Origin: an uncultured Alphaproteobacteria bacterium
Lineage (GTDB): Bacteria > Pseudomonadota > Alphaproteobacteria > Micropepsales > Micropepsaceae
Assembly: GCA_902826695.1 (NCBI GenBank)
Contig: CADEFU010000009.1
Location: 121,101-185,100 of the forward strand
Length of the DNA stretch: 64,000 nucleotides
Direction of reading: 5' to 3'
Shown here: in pieces, positions 33,941 to 44,330 of the stretch
Layout: each line of letters opens with the position of its first letter
How positions within the stretch are numbered: the first letter of the stretch is position 1
Notes under the pieces: model-generated
Told to the model about the DNA's origin: nothing
Seen by the model: only the letters and a program-made list of their open reading frames with translations
Database searches by the model: none
Position numbers and translations under genes: made by a program

Positions 33941-34607
33941 CCAGCGCCTCAAGCGGGGTGTTGACACGCAACTTCTTGTTCGCGTTTTTCAGGTTGGAAC
34001 GGACTGCGCGCGTGCTGATCCCGACGATCTTGCCGATCTCGGCGACGTTCTTGCCCAAGCTCGTCCAGCGTAGGCATTCGGCTTCGCGGTTGGTGAGGGC
34101 GACCGGCATGCGTTCGTTCAATGCCACAATGCTGTCGTAGACCACGTGCGCGGCCGCATGCAGCATCGAGCGCGCAAGCGGCGAGGCGTCGGCGTTCGGG
34201 CCGTTGACCGCAACCTTCAGGACCAGCCGGCCGCGGCGATGTACGGGCAAAAGCAATGAGGTTCCCGACTGAGCCTCAGGCGGCAGCGACTTTGTCCATT
34301 CGCTGGGATCGATGCCGAGGCGATCGCGCAGTTCATCGAGCGTGAACGGACCTTCGTTCTGCTCGGCGAAACGGCTTACCGGGTGCTCAGGATAGATTTG
34401 CGCGTGCAATTTTCGCGGCGACCCGTCCGATGCAAAAAGAACGGCGCGGCGACCTTCGGCGCTGAGGTCAGTCGCGTCTACAATGGCGCAACGCTCGTAG
34501 CCAAGACTGGAGGCCAGTGCGAGGGTGGCCCGGCCCAACTGCGGCAGGCTTAGCGCGTCGCGCGCCTCGTCAAGGAATCCGCCAAAAGTCCCGAGAATGC
34601 CGTGCAT
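33906..34607 (-). CDS. LuxR-family transcriptional regulator
   Basis: 233 residues. The C-terminal helix-turn-helix (LTNREAECLRWTSLGKNVAEIGKIVGISTRAVRSNLKNANKKL) is of the GerE/LuxR type. The N-terminal about 160 residues resemble an autoinducer-binding-like alpha/beta domain (GYERCAIVDATDL, HPVSRFAEQ) but lack a clear match to acyl-homoserine-lactone residues. It may be a LuxR solo. No luxI gene is in the window. Confidence 0.85.
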   Translation of the reverse strand: MHGILGTFGGFLDEARDALSLPQLGRATLALASSLGYERCAIVDATDLSAEGRRAVLFASDGSPRKLHAQIYPEHPVSRFAEQNEGPFTLDELRDRLGIDPSEWTKSLPPEAQSGTSLLLPVHRRGRLVLKVAVNGPNADASPLARSMLHAAAHVVYDSIVALNERMPVALTNREAECLRWTSLGKNVAEIGKIVGISTRAVRSNLKNANKKLRVNTPLEALVKLAAHNRPPS

Positions 34608-34705
34608 GACCGCTCACCCCGGCGGGAATCTGAGCACGGCCGTCGCACATCGCAACCTGTTGCTTTCGCGTGGTACAGCCTGAAAACGGGACAGGGGGCC
34701 CAGCA

Positions 34706-34733
34706 GCCGCACCGATATGGTCACCGATGCGGC
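34706..34733 (-). terminator. Hairpin after infC
   Basis: GCCGCA / TGCGGC stem with an extended loop, 24 nt after the infC stop on the minus strand. A GTTTTC tail follows further on. Moderate terminator. Confidence 0.45.
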
Positions 34734-34756
34734 AGCTCCTGAAGCACTGGCGGCGC

Positions 34757-35299
34757 CTATTTCGGCGCCATCACCATGACCATTTGGCGCCCTTCGAGCT
34801 TGGGTTCTTGCTCGATTTTGCCGATCGCTTCGATGTCCTTTTTCACACGCTGCAGCAGTTCCATGCCGATTTCCATGTGCGCCATTTCGCGGCCGCGGAA
34901 GCGAAGCGTTACCTTCACTTTGTCGCCTTCCTCGAAGAAGCGTTTAACGGAGCGCATTTTCACGTCGTAGTCGTGATCGTCGATCATCGGGCGGAGCTTG
35001 ATCTCCTTGATTTCGATGATCTTCTGATGCTTGCGGGCTTCGGCGGCCTTTTTCTGCTCCTGATACTTGTACTTGCCGAAGTCCATGATCTTGGCGACGG
35101 GCGGTTTCGCGAGCGGCGACACCTCGACCAGGTCGAGGCCTTCGGATTGCGCGAGCTTGAGAGCATCGAATTTGCTCATCACCCCGCGCTTTCCACCTTC
35201 GTCGTCGATCACCAGCAATTCGTGCGCGTTGATGAACTCGTTGATCCGCGGGCCGTCCTTGGACGGGGCTGCAGTCGATTGATGCGGACGTCTAACTAT
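34757..35299 (-). CDS. infC: Translation initiation factor IF-3
   Basis: 180 residues. [21 protein letters not shown] is the IF3-N start, and [32 protein letters not shown] plus [12 protein letters not shown] are IF3-C. No ATG, GTG or TTG is suitably placed. An ATA at 35299 (I-V-R-R-P-H...) follows GGAG by 8 nt and gives the expected short N-terminus. IF-3 genes commonly use rare starts (AUU, AUC, AUA) so that IF-3 limits its own translation, and this fits that autoregulation. Strong leader hairpins lie upstream. Confidence 0.93.
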   Translation of the reverse strand: MVRRPHQSTAAPSKDGPRINEFINAHELLVIDDEGGKRGVMSKFDALKLAQSEGLDLVEVSPLAKPPVAKIMDFGKYKYQEQKKAAEARKHQKIIEIKEIKLRPMIDDHDYDVKMRSVKRFFEEGDKVKVTLRFRGREMAHMEIGMELLQRVKKDIEAIGKIEQEPKLEGRQMVMVMAPK

Positions 35300-35354
35300 T
35301 GGGGCATCTCCATTGGGTTGGCCTGTCCAGCGCTGGTCGAACGTGCGTCGAGGT

Positions 35355-35402
35355 CCGTTGCTTGGTGCCCGGTGACATGTGCGCCCCGGGCTCAAGCAAC
35401 GG
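35355..35402 (-). promoter_or_regulatory. Large hairpin in the infC leader
   Basis: A perfect 10-bp outer stem CCGTTGCTTG / CAAGCAACGG encloses a GCCCGG/CCGGGC inner stem, 56 nt upstream of the proposed infC start. The position suggests a translational or transcriptional control element, or a processing site. Confidence 0.5.
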
Positions 35403-35507
35403 TGTTGTCACCTTCGCATGTTCGTGGCGGGTCACCCATCGATCGTCGGGTCGCAAGCAGGGTCCCCTCGAGCCCCGTTCGGGCGCCTTTGGGTCTTTGC
35501 TACAGAC

Positions 35508-35536
35508 GACGCGCCGGATTGGTGGCCCGGCGCGTC
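35508..35536 (-). terminator. Hairpin between thrS and infC
   Basis: A perfect 10-bp stem GACGCGCCGG / CCGGCGCGTC with a 9-nt loop, 68 nt after the thrS stop. No T-run follows on the minus strand. It may be a weak thrS terminator or part of the infC leader. The remaining 35403-35603 interval holds no gene. Confidence 0.45.
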
Positions 35537-35603
35537 AGCTGATTGCGAGAGCATAGGAAATCAGGGGGTTAAAGCAAGGTCTTTGCGTAGGATACGTTTG
35601 AGA

Positions 35604-37559
35604 TTATTGGCGCAAATCCGGCGGGGTTGACTCGGCGGCCAACATCTTGGTCAGGGCGTCAAGGCTCATCGTTTCCTGCTTCTCGGACCCCAAACGGCGG
35701 ATCGAGAGCGTGCGGTCCTCCGCTTCCTTCCGGCCGGCGACCAGCAGAAACGGAACCTTCGCCAGCGAGTGCTCGCGGACCTTGTAATTGATTTTTTCGT
35801 TTCTGAGGTCGGTTTCGACGCGCAGGCCCGCAAGTTTCAGGTGTGCCGTCACTTCCTTCGCGTAGGCGTCCGCGTCGGAGACGATGGTCGCCACGACCGC
35901 TTGTACCGGCGCGAGCCACACGGGGAACTTGCCGGCGTGGTGCTCGATCAAAACGCCGATGAAGCGTTCAAGCGACCCCACGATCGCGCGGTGCAGCATG
36001 ACCGGGCGTCTGCGGTTGCCGTCCTCGGCGATGTATTCGGCATCGAGCCGTTCGGGCAGCACGTAGTCGAGCTGGATCGTACCGCACTGCCAGTCGCGGC
36101 CGATGGCGTCGCGCAGCACGAATTCAAGCTTCGGGGCGTAGAACGTGCCTTCGCCCGGGTTGATCGTGTAGGGCAAGCCGATGGTCTTGCAGGCGTTTTC
36201 GAGTGCCGCTTCGGCGTGATCCCACTGCGCCTCTGTACCGCCGCGCAGTTCGGGTCGGGTCGCAAGCTTAGTGATGAAGCTCTCGAAGCCGAGTTCGCGA
36301 TAGACCTCGGTCAGCAGCTCCACGAACTTTTTCGTTTCATCGACGATCTGTTCTTCGGTGCAGAAGATGTGCGCGTCGTCCTGCACGAACGAGCGCACGC
36401 GCATGATGCCGTGCAGCGCGCCCGACGGTTCGTAGCGGTGGCAGGCGCCGAATTCGGCCAGGCGCAACGGGAGGTCGCGATAGGACTTCAAGCCCTGCTT
36501 GAAGATCTGCACGTGGCCCGGGCAGTTCATCGGCTTGACGGCCAGGATCTTGCGCGCGTGGTCCGTGCCCTCGTCCACCTCGGCGATAAACATGTTCGGG
36601 CGATAGTTTTCCCAGTGACCGGACTCTTCCCAGAGCTTGCGGTCGATAAGCTGGGGCGTCTTCACCTCGTTGTAGCCACCGCGTTCGATCTTGCGGCGGA
36701 TGTAGTTTTCGACGGTGCGGTAGAGCGCCCAACCTTTCGGGTGCCAAAAAACTTGGCCGGTCGCCTCTTCCTGGATGTGGAAGAGGTGCATCTCTTTGCC
36801 GATCTTGCGGTGGTCGCGTTTCTCGGCCTCTTCCAGACGTTGCAGGTGGGCGGCGAGTTCTTTCTCGTCGCGCCACGCGGTGCCGTAGATGCGTTGGAGC
36901 TGTGCGTTCTTCGCGTCGCCGCGCCAATAGGCGCCCGCGATCTTGGTCAGCTTGAAGCCGAGGCCGATCTTGCCGGTCGACATCAAATGCGGGCCGCGGC
37001 AGAGATCGTGCCAATCGCCGTGATAGTAGACGCGCACTTCTTCGTTTGCCGGCAGATCCTGGATGATCTCGGCCTTGTATTGCTCGCCCAGGTCGCGGAA
37101 GTGGGCCACGGCCTTGTCGCGCTCCCAGACCGTGCGCTTGGTCGGCAGATCGGCGGCGACCAGCTCGCGCATCTTTGCTTCGATCTTCGGCAGGTCGTCG
37201 GGCGTGAACGGTTCGTTGCGCGCGAAGTCGTAGAAGAAGCCGTCTTCGATGTTCGGGCCGATCGTCACCTGGGTGCCGGGATAGAGTGCCTGAACCGCCT
37301 GCGCCAGTAAGTGCGCGGTGTCGTGGCGGATGAGGTCCAACGCCTCCTCGCTTTTCCTGGTGACAATTTCGACCTTTGCGTCCTTCTGGATCGGCCAGTC
37401 GAGGTCTTTCAGCTCGCCGTCGACTTTGACCGCCAGCGCGGCCTTGGCGAGGCCTGCCCCGATGGACGCCGCGACGTCCGCGCCGGTGGACCCGCGCGTC
37501 GTCGTCCGCACCGAGCCGTCAGGCAGGGTGATGCGGATTTCGTTGGCGGGCGACGACAC
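35604..37559 (-). CDS. thrS: Threonyl-tRNA synthetase
   Basis: 651 residues from a GTG at 37559 with GGAG 8 nt before it; an upstream ATG would add 40 unconserved residues. TGS domain (about 5-65), editing domain with HxxxH ([14 protein letters not shown]) and the zinc/second-shell [13 protein letters not shown], the class II core with motif 2 ([22 protein letters not shown]), MNCPGH zinc-site Cys, and the anticodon-binding C-terminus ([12 protein letters not shown]). Full length. Charges tRNA-Thr in the cytoplasm. Confidence 0.97.
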   Translation of the reverse strand: MSSPANEIRITLPDGSVRTTTRGSTGADVAASIGAGLAKAALAVKVDGELKDLDWPIQKDAKVEIVTRKSEEALDLIRHDTAHLLAQAVQALYPGTQVTIGPNIEDGFFYDFARNEPFTPDDLPKIEAKMRELVAADLPTKRTVWERDKAVAHFRDLGEQYKAEIIQDLPANEEVRVYYHGDWHDLCRGPHLMSTGKIGLGFKLTKIAGAYWRGDAKNAQLQRIYGTAWRDEKELAAHLQRLEEAEKRDHRKIGKEMHLFHIQEEATGQVFWHPKGWALYRTVENYIRRKIERGGYNEVKTPQLIDRKLWEESGHWENYRPNMFIAEVDEGTDHARKILAVKPMNCPGHVQIFKQGLKSYRDLPLRLAEFGACHRYEPSGALHGIMRVRSFVQDDAHIFCTEEQIVDETKKFVELLTEVYRELGFESFITKLATRPELRGGTEAQWDHAEAALENACKTIGLPYTINPGEGTFYAPKLEFVLRDAIGRDWQCGTIQLDYVLPERLDAEYIAEDGNRRRPVMLHRAIVGSLERFIGVLIEHHAGKFPVWLAPVQAVVATIVSDADAYAKEVTAHLKLAGLRVETDLRNEKINYKVREHSLAKVPFLLVAGRKEAEDRTLSIRRLGSEKQETMSLDALTKMLAAESTPPDLRQ

Positions 37560-37677
37560 GTGCGAATCTCCATTGGTTAAGGCGTTCGGAAGGGGCGGCA
37601 GATTGGTGGGGGGCGCGCCCCTAGTCAAGGAAACCGGCTTGAGTGTGGCGGGGCGTTGTGTCACTGCCCGGGCACCC

Positions 37678-39690
37678 ATGCACGGACGTCTTTCCGCCCA
37701 ACCGACCGGCGAAATTGCCTACCGGCCCGACATCGACGGGCTGCGTACGATCGCCGTCGGCACGGTGATCCTGTTTCACGGCAAGCTTGGGGTTCTGCCC
37801 GGCGGGTTCGTGGGCGTGGACGTGTTCTTCGTCATCTCCGGGTTTTTGATTTCCTCCATCGTACTGGGCGAGATCGCACACGGACGGTTCTCGCTTGCCG
37901 GGTTCTACGAACGGCGCATTCGGCGCATCCTGCCCGCGCTGATGGCCGTGTTGGCGGCGGTGATGATCGCGGGCGCCCTGCTCTACCCGCCGCAAGATTA
38001 CGTGCTGCTTGCGAAGTCGGCGAAGGCGGCGGCGCTGTTCTATGCGAACTTCTTCTTCCACGGGCAAGCGGGCTACTTCCAACCGGATGCGGAGACGCAG
38101 CCGTTGCTGCATACGTGGTCGCTTGCGGTGGAAGAGCAGTTCTATCTCGTCGCACCGCTGTTCTTGTGGGCCATCGCACGGCTCTCGAAAAGCTGGCAGA
38201 TGGCGGCGGTCGCACTCGCCTTTGCGGTGTCGCTGGCGTTCTCCGTTTGGGGAGCGATGACTGAGGATAGCGGCGCGTTCTACTTGCCGCACTCGCGCGC
38301 GTTCGAGTTGATCATCGGCATGTTGCTGGCGATGGGACTCGTTCCGAGGTTGACCAATGCGGCCGCCGCGAACGTGGTCGGTGCGGTCGGGTTGGCGATG
38401 ATTGCCTATGCGGTGCTGTTCTTTTCGGCCGCGACACCTTTTCCGGGATCTGCGGCGTTGGTGCCATGCCTGGGTGCTGCGGCCATCATCGCGAGCGGGG
38501 CACCACATTCGACGTTCGTGTCGCGCTTTCTTGCAACCGCGCCGATGGTGTTTACGGGCAAGATTTCTTACTCGCTCTACCTCTGGCACTGGCCGGTGTT
38601 CGTGTTTGCAGAATACCAGTGGGGCGAACACCTCACCATCATCGATCGTATCGGTCTGATCGTTGTGGCGTATCTCTTGTCCGTCTTGACCTACTGGTTC
38701 GTCGAACAGCCGGCCCGGCAAAAAACGCCGCTCCTGACACGCACGCGCATTTTCGTTGCAGGCGCCGCTTCGCTCGCTGTCGCGTTCGGACTCACGCAGC
38801 TCGTTGTTGGGACGCGAGGGCTGCCGCAGCGGCTTGGACCGGAGATCGCTGCGTTCGACGAAGCGGTGCGAAAGAACCGGGGGCTCACGCCTTGCGCTGA
38901 GAATGAGGCATGGCTTTCCAGCACATCCGATTGCGAGATCGGCGCGAAGAGCGCGGCGGAGCGCTCGTTCCTGTTCTGGGGCGACAGCCATGCGCGGGTC
39001 TTGTCGTCGACGGTTGCTTCCGTTGCCGAAGAGCAAGGAATCAAAGGCCTGGTTGTCTTTCGAGGCGGCTGCCCGCCCTTCCTGGAGCTCGCCGGGACCG
39101 CGTTCGATAAGCGCGGTTGCCAGACGACGGCGCAGCAGGTTGAAACGCTGCTGAAGACGAAGGGCTATGCGAATGTCGTGCTCGTGGCGCGCTGGGCACT
39201 CTATGCGGAAGGCGGTGGGTTCCGGAATGGAAAGTGGTTTTCGACCGCATTCGACCAAGGTGACGTGCTGAAGAACCGCGCAGCGTTTACAGAGGCGCTG
39301 GTTGCAACGGTCCGCAAGATTCAGGCGACAGGACGAACGGTCACGATCATCGGGCCGGTTCCGGATCTGCGCATGAACCCACCCGAAAGCATGATCCGCG
39401 CGATGATGCGCGGCACGACCCCGGATCTGCACGCCAACGTCGCCGACTTTCGCGCGCGCCAGGGCGCGGTCTTGAGGCTGTTCAGCAGCCTCGCGCAGCT
39501 GCGAGGCGTGCGCGTTGTCTATCCGCATGAAAGCTTGTGCGACGGCTCGGCGTGCCGGACGGCAGACGGGCCGATGCCGCTCTATACAGACGATAACCAT
39601 CTGGGCGTGAATGGTGTGGCGTTGATCCGCCGCGAACTTGGCAACGCAGTTGCGCCGCCCGCGACGACCGGTGTAACGGAATTGCAATGA
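37678..39690 (+). CDS. Membrane acyltransferase with C-terminal SGNH domain, copy 1
   Basis: 670 residues from the ATG at 37678. The N-terminal about 370 residues are an Acyltransferase-3 (OafA/YrhL) membrane domain: [20 protein letters not shown] and [38 protein letters not shown]. The C-terminal about 230 residues are an SGNH hydrolase-like domain: [11 protein letters not shown] near the start and DDNHLGVNG near the end supply the catalytic GDSH and D..H. It probably O-acetylates a surface polysaccharide. Its stop overlaps the start of the paralog (ATGA). Confidence 0.93.
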   Translation: MHGRLSAQPTGEIAYRPDIDGLRTIAVGTVILFHGKLGVLPGGFVGVDVFFVISGFLISSIVLGEIAHGRFSLAGFYERRIRRILPALMAVLAAVMIAGALLYPPQDYVLLAKSAKAAALFYANFFFHGQAGYFQPDAETQPLLHTWSLAVEEQFYLVAPLFLWAIARLSKSWQMAAVALAFAVSLAFSVWGAMTEDSGAFYLPHSRAFELIIGMLLAMGLVPRLTNAAAANVVGAVGLAMIAYAVLFFSAATPFPGSAALVPCLGAAAIIASGAPHSTFVSRFLATAPMVFTGKISYSLYLWHWPVFVFAEYQWGEHLTIIDRIGLIVVAYLLSVLTYWFVEQPARQKTPLLTRTRIFVAGAASLAVAFGLTQLVVGTRGLPQRLGPEIAAFDEAVRKNRGLTPCAENEAWLSSTSDCEIGAKSAAERSFLFWGDSHARVLSSTVASVAEEQGIKGLVVFRGGCPPFLELAGTAFDKRGCQTTAQQVETLLKTKGYANVVLVARWALYAEGGGFRNGKWFSTAFDQGDVLKNRAAFTEALVATVRKIQATGRTVTIIGPVPDLRMNPPESMIRAMMRGTTPDLHANVADFRARQGAVLRLFSSLAQLRGVRVVYPHESLCDGSACRTADGPMPLYTDDNHLGVNGVALIRRELGNAVAPPATTGVTELQ

Positions 39691-41696
39691 CGAACACCGC
39701 CGAACACAATCCCGACGTTGCCTACCGCCCCGACATCGACGGGCTGCGGGCGATTGCGGTCGGCATCGTCGTGCTGTTTCACGCACGGCTTGGGCTGTTT
39801 CCGGGTGGCTATACGGGCGTCGACGTTTTCTTCGTCATTTCGGGCTTCCTGATTTCGACGATCATTTGGCGCGAGCTGCAAGCGGGCAAGTTCACGTTTG
39901 CCGGGTTCTACGAGCGGCGGGTGCGACGCATCTTCCCAGCACTTGCCGTCATCATGCTGGTCACGCTCGTGCTCGGCGCATTTACCTACGCGCCGCAGGA
40001 TTATGCGACGCTCGGCAAGTCGGCGCGGGCGACGGCGGCGTTCTATTCCAACTTCTTCTTCAACAACCAGTTCGGCTATTTCATGCCCGGCGCGGAGACG
40101 CAGCCGCTGTTGCATACTTGGTCGCTGGCCGTCGAAGAGCAGTTTTATCTCGTTGCGCCGTTCTTCCTCATCCTCTTGGCGCGCATACCGGCCACATACC
40201 GTGTCTTGCTGTTCTTGGCACTGTTTGCCGCGTCTCTGACGATCTCGTCCATCGGCGCGCTGGGCGAGAGCAAGGGCGCATTTTACCTGCCGCACTCGCG
40301 CGCGTTCGAGTTGATGTTCGGCATGGCGCTGGTGATCGGGTTGGCTCCCCAGTGGCGCAACGACACGGTGCGCGAAGCGGCGGCCTTTGCCGGGCTTGCA
40401 ATGATTGCGGCCGCAGCATTCGCCTACTCGGACACGACGCCGTTTCCGGGGCTGGCGGCGGTAGTGCCTTGCCTGGGAACGATGCTGCTCATCTCGACGG
40501 CCTCGAACAAGTCCACGATGGTGTCGCGTGCCTTGTCGATCGCGCCGATGGTGATGATCGGCAAGATTTCGTACTCGCTTTACCTCTGGCATTGGCCGCT
40601 TTTCGTGTTCGCGGAGTACCAGTATGGCGAGCGGCTGCCGGTCGCCTATAGCCTTGGCCTCATCGCGGTGGCCGTCGCGCTCTCGCTGCTCACTTACTAT
40701 TTCGTCGAGCAACCGGCGCGGCGGCGGTCGTTCCTGACGCAACGTACCGCGATCGGCGCGGGTGTCCTGGCGATGGGGCTGCTTGCCGCGAGCTCGCATG
40801 CGATCATCGAGACCAAGGGTTGGCCCGAGCGGCTAGGACCGGAGGTCGCGGCGTTTGCCAAGACCGCGCAAAACGCGAAGGTGCCGCCGCCCTGCCGCGA
40901 CAAGGACGAAGAATCGGCGAGCGCGAAGGGCTGCATCATCGGCGCGAAGGGCGACTTGCCACCTACGTTCCTGCTCTGGGGCGACTCGCACGCCGTGGCT
41001 CTGTCGGCCGAGATCGCCAACATCGCGGCGGCGAAAGGGGTCAAAGGCGAAGTCGCCGTCGTCGGCGGGTGCGGACCTTTCCTGCCTGAGGCGATCAAGA
41101 ACGATCTGTACCGACGCGAGAAATGCAACATGATGTCGGCGCGGGCGCGCGACATGTTAAAGAGCGGCCAGTTCCGGCACGTCGTCATCGCCGGACGATG
41201 GGCTTTCTATGCAGAGGGCAACGCCTACGACAACGGTAAGAGCGAGTGGAACCGCTTCAACACCGGCGACGTGGTTCGCAATCGCAACCTCTTTCATGAC
41301 ACGCTACGGAGCACTGTCGAACGCGTCGTGGCGACGGGACGAACGGTGACGCTGGTGGGTCCGATCCCGGAACTCAAAGGTCATCTGCCGAACGCCATGA
41401 TCCGCGCTTTGATGCGGAAGGAAACGCACGACTTCTCGTTGCCTTATGCGGTATTCGCCGAACGAAATCAGGCGGTGCTAGCGACGCTTGCGGAACTGGA
41501 CAAGATCGCCGGCGTCCGCGTGGTCTATCCGCACCAAGCGTTGTGCGATGCTTCGTCGTGCAAAACCACAGCAGACGGGAAACCGTACTACTACGACGAC
41601 GACCATCTGGGGTTGTTCGGCACGAAAGCGATCGAAGGCGTGCTTGCCGATGCGATCGACGTCAGCGCGCCGTTCGACGCAGCGAACGCTCAGTAG
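39687..41696 (+). CDS. Membrane acyltransferase with C-terminal SGNH domain, copy 2
   Basis: 669 residues, a close paralog of the preceding gene in tandem: [55 protein letters not shown], then LLWGDSHAVAL and DDDHLGLFG. It overlaps the first copy by 4 bp, so both are translated together. The two may modify different sugars or positions on the same polysaccharide. The SGNH segments diverge more than the membrane parts. Confidence 0.93.
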   Translation: MTNTAEHNPDVAYRPDIDGLRAIAVGIVVLFHARLGLFPGGYTGVDVFFVISGFLISTIIWRELQAGKFTFAGFYERRVRRIFPALAVIMLVTLVLGAFTYAPQDYATLGKSARATAAFYSNFFFNNQFGYFMPGAETQPLLHTWSLAVEEQFYLVAPFFLILLARIPATYRVLLFLALFAASLTISSIGALGESKGAFYLPHSRAFELMFGMALVIGLAPQWRNDTVREAAAFAGLAMIAAAAFAYSDTTPFPGLAAVVPCLGTMLLISTASNKSTMVSRALSIAPMVMIGKISYSLYLWHWPLFVFAEYQYGERLPVAYSLGLIAVAVALSLLTYYFVEQPARRRSFLTQRTAIGAGVLAMGLLAASSHAIIETKGWPERLGPEVAAFAKTAQNAKVPPPCRDKDEESASAKGCIIGAKGDLPPTFLLWGDSHAVALSAEIANIAAAKGVKGEVAVVGGCGPFLPEAIKNDLYRREKCNMMSARARDMLKSGQFRHVVIAGRWAFYAEGNAYDNGKSEWNRFNTGDVVRNRNLFHDTLRSTVERVVATGRTVTLVGPIPELKGHLPNAMIRALMRKETHDFSLPYAVFAERNQAVLATLAELDKIAGVRVVYPHQALCDASSCKTTADGKPYYYDDDHLGLFGTKAIEGVLADAIDVSAPFDAANAQ

Positions 41697-41699
41697 GCG

Positions 41700-42413
41700 T
41701 CAGGCTTTCGTCACGAACCAGGATGCGTAGCGGTTCTGTTCGTCTTCCGGGTCGTGCTCGCCGCCGACGGTGTGGATCTTCAAGTTGTGCTCCGCCGCGA
41801 AGTCGTCGACGGCTTTGACCGTCATGGGCCACTTGTCGGCGTAGTCGTGGCCCGCAAAAACACCGCCGTCCTTGATCTTCGGGTACCAGTCGTGAAGGGC
41901 CGAACCGCCGTCTTGGCCCTTGGCGGCGAAACCGTCGATGTAGATGAAGTCGAAGTACTTGTCGGGGAAGAGCGAAAGCGCCTCGTCGAATTTCATCTTC
42001 AGGATGCTGTTGCGCTTGCGGTGGGCGACGAGCTGAGCAAGCGCTACCTTGTACTGATCGACCGTGTGCTTGCGGTCGCCGTACATGTCGATCGAGTAGA
42101 GGTAGTCGATGCTCGACTTCTTCAAGATCAGGTCGGAGAAGACGCCGTTCGCGACGCCGAGCTCGGCGGCGATGCCGTGCGGGCGCACCAGCTTCGTCAA
42201 CTCCCATCGCGTTTTCAGTGCGGCGAATTTGTCCTTGTGGTCCGCCACGTTCCACGCGGGCGCGGGCTCAACCGGAAATACTGCAGGCGGTTTACCTTCG
42301 GCCTCTCGCGCTTTGCGGCGCTTCTCGCCCTCGCGCTGCATCAACTTGTAGCGGATGTCTTGGAGAAACTTGATGCGCACGGGCCTTGGTTCCTTGTTTG
42401 GCCTGTTCTGCAC
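41700..42413 (-). CDS. SAM-dependent methyltransferase (class I)
   Basis: 237 residues. A charged helix (about 15-40) precedes the Rossmann domain: GIAAELGVANGVFSDLIL is motif I, DFIYIDG motif IV, and PKIKDGGVFAGHDY the following strand. It is of the Methyltransf_24 type, often linked to glycan or glycolipid O-methylation. Its placement beside acyltransferases, FkbM and a glycosyltransferase supports a role in surface-glycan decoration. Confidence 0.82.
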   Translation of the reverse strand: MQNRPNKEPRPVRIKFLQDIRYKLMQREGEKRRKAREAEGKPPAVFPVEPAPAWNVADHKDKFAALKTRWELTKLVRPHGIAAELGVANGVFSDLILKKSSIDYLYSIDMYGDRKHTVDQYKVALAQLVAHRKRNSILKMKFDEALSLFPDKYFDFIYIDGFAAKGQDGGSALHDWYPKIKDGGVFAGHDYADKWPMTVKAVDDFAAEHNLKIHTVGGEHDPEDEQNRYASWFVTKA

Positions 42414-42499
42414 AGGCGGCCGCGCGAACGCAAGCCGCCTTGCCCGGGCGTGCCCGGCCTTGGTACGCTGCCATCAGCGTCATCACTTGGAAATCCCGC

Positions 42500-43315
42500 A
42501 TGTCTGCGACAGTTGAGACCGCCGTTCGTCCGTCACCGGTGGCAGCCGCAAACCCCGCACGCCGCGACAAGATCGTCGCGCATCTCGTGCGCCGGGTGGC
42601 CGACGCCGAGGTGGTGGACGCACCGTTTCAGCACATGTACCTCACGGAAGTTTTTCCCGCCGACGTTTACGCGCAGGTCATAGCGAATCTGCCGGAGCGC
42701 AGCGCGTACCGGCCTTTGAACATCAAGCGCTGGCACAACGCCCGCGGCGAGTCCACGCGCGACCAGCTGTTTCTGTCGGAAGGCGAGGTCGATCGCATCG
42801 ACGCTGCGAAGCGCGAAGTATGGGCCGACATGACGTCCGCTATGGAAAGCGAGGACGTGCAGCGCGCCGTCTTCGACAGGCTGCGGCATGACGTTGCCAT
42901 CCGCTTGGGGTGCGCCCAGGCCGACGTGCTTTCGCGGCCGATGTATCCGAGCGTGTCACTGGTGCGGGACTTCGAGGACTACAAGATCAAACCGCATCCC
43001 GACGGCCATCCGCGCACGATCACGATGCAGTTCTATTTTCCGCACGACGAGAGCCAGGTCGACCTCGGCACGTCGCTCTATAAGAAACGGCCGCTGCCCT
43101 ACCGGCTCATCGGGCGGCCGTTCGAAGAGGTGAAGCGGTTCCCGTTCCTGCCGAACAGCGCGTATGCGTTCGCCGTCAACGATTGCGACGAGCGGCAGAG
43201 CTATCACGGGCGCGAGACGATCGGCGCGTCGTCGGGCGTGCGCGACTCGATGCTGGTGATGTGGCTCTCAAGCCCCATGGCCTTCGCCGCGCGCCACAAC
43301 AGCGATAAGATGTGA
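42500..43315 (+). CDS. 2OG-Fe(II) oxygenase-like protein
   Basis: 271 residues from the ATG at 42500. KIKPHPDGHPRTITMQFYFP gives an H-x-D-like pair on the first strand. The distal His appears in SYHGRETI and the 2OG-binding Arg may be in SGVRDSMLVMWLS. This is the double-stranded beta-helix pattern of 2-oxoglutarate/Fe(II) dioxygenases found in polysaccharide clusters. Substrate unknown. It is divergent from the upstream methyltransferase gene. Confidence 0.65.
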   Translation: MSATVETAVRPSPVAAANPARRDKIVAHLVRRVADAEVVDAPFQHMYLTEVFPADVYAQVIANLPERSAYRPLNIKRWHNARGESTRDQLFLSEGEVDRIDAAKREVWADMTSAMESEDVQRAVFDRLRHDVAIRLGCAQADVLSRPMYPSVSLVRDFEDYKIKPHPDGHPRTITMQFYFPHDESQVDLGTSLYKKRPLPYRLIGRPFEEVKRFPFLPNSAYAFAVNDCDERQSYHGRETIGASSGVRDSMLVMWLSSPMAFAARHNSDKM

Positions 43316-43321
43316 GTTCGC

Positions 43322-44152
43322 TTAAGCCGGTTCGAAGACGGCGTTGAAGGCCCCTTGGCCGTCGGCCGTTAGCTGGTGCTTTTCGGCGAGGCGGTAGCCG
43401 CACGAGGTCATCAGCTTCGTTTGGGCGTCGAGTTCGCCAGGTTGGATTTCGACGAGCAGCGAACGCGGGCGGTTTGAGCCCTGCAGAATCCCCTTCATGC
43501 CTTCGACGATCGGGATCTCGAGGCCGTCGGTGTCGATCTTCACGAGGTTGGGCGTGCGGATCAGACCCTTCTCCACCATGCTGTCGATACGCATGGCGGA
43601 CTTCAGCTCCGTGCCGACGTTGTTCTGCAAGTCGATGCCGCCTTCGACGGCGAGCTGGCTGCCGGAGGCACCTTGGCGCCAGCGCTTGTATTTGAACGGG
43701 AAGAAGCCGTCGACATTCGAGGCGGCGACCGAGACAACGGAGACGCGATCGTTCACGCCGTTTGCGGCAACGTTTTGGAGCAGCTGCACCGCCGTCGGCA
43801 AATGCGGTTCGCAGGCGTAGACGCGCCCTTCGCTCGACATGTGTTTCGCGGCATAGATCGAGAACGTGCCGACGTTCGCGCCAATGTCGAGCATCACGTC
43901 GTTGGGACGAACGTTCTTCTTCAGCCACTCGATCGTTTTCGGTTCCTTGGTCAGGAACTCTTTGCCGCGCTGGAACGCATGCAGTGAGTCGGCATGGAAT
44001 TTGTAGGTCTCACCGTCGGCGGGATCGCGCACGCTGACGGCCGACGTCATACCTTCGCGCAGGTAGAACCAATAGCGCGCGGGCGCCCAGCGCAGCTGCT
44101 TCGTCAGTTTTTGCAAGACGCCCAAGGCGTGAAGCTCCTCGTTTCGCGCCAA
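43322..44152 (-). CDS. FkbM family methyltransferase
   Basis: 276 residues. NDVMLDIGANVGTFSIYAAKH (SAM motif I), VYACEPHLPTAVQLLQNV, and LVKIDTDGLEIPIVEGM are the FkbM signature. These enzymes O-methylate sugars or lipids. It converges with the oxygenase-like gene, ending 7 bp after it. Confidence 0.9.
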   Translation of the reverse strand: MARNEELHALGVLQKLTKQLRWAPARYWFYLREGMTSAVSVRDPADGETYKFHADSLHAFQRGKEFLTKEPKTIEWLKKNVRPNDVMLDIGANVGTFSIYAAKHMSSEGRVYACEPHLPTAVQLLQNVAANGVNDRVSVVSVAASNVDGFFPFKYKRWRQGASGSQLAVEGGIDLQNNVGTELKSAMRIDSMVEKGLIRTPNLVKIDTDGLEIPIVEGMKGILQGSNRPRSLLVEIQPGELDAQTKLMTSCGYRLAEKHQLTADGQGAFNAVFEPA

Positions 44153-44211
44153 GGCTTTAGGCTATGGGCGTGGGGCGGTCAAATTCGGGCGCGGAAGCTC
44201 AGTAGGAAGAG

Positions 44212-44292
44212 GATTCACACAATGAAACAATGAAACTATGGGCGCTGCGCGCCGTAGGCGCGTCATTGTTCCATTGTTTCATTGTGTGAATC
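44212..44292. repeat. Palindromic repeat, CACACAATGAAACAATG family, copy 1
   Basis: 21-bp perfect arms (GATTCACACAATGAAACAATG and its complement) around a GC-rich centre. It sits between the FkbM and ELM1 genes. Relatives at 50657 (one arm) and 58535-58660. Confidence 0.85.
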
Positions 44293-44330
44293 ATCTTGCG
44301 GCCGGTGCCCGTAATCCCGGCCATGACGAC

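Noticed and set aside
44212..44292. CRISPR-like or transposon end
   Set aside because: Only a single palindrome with no spacer series and no transposase nearby.
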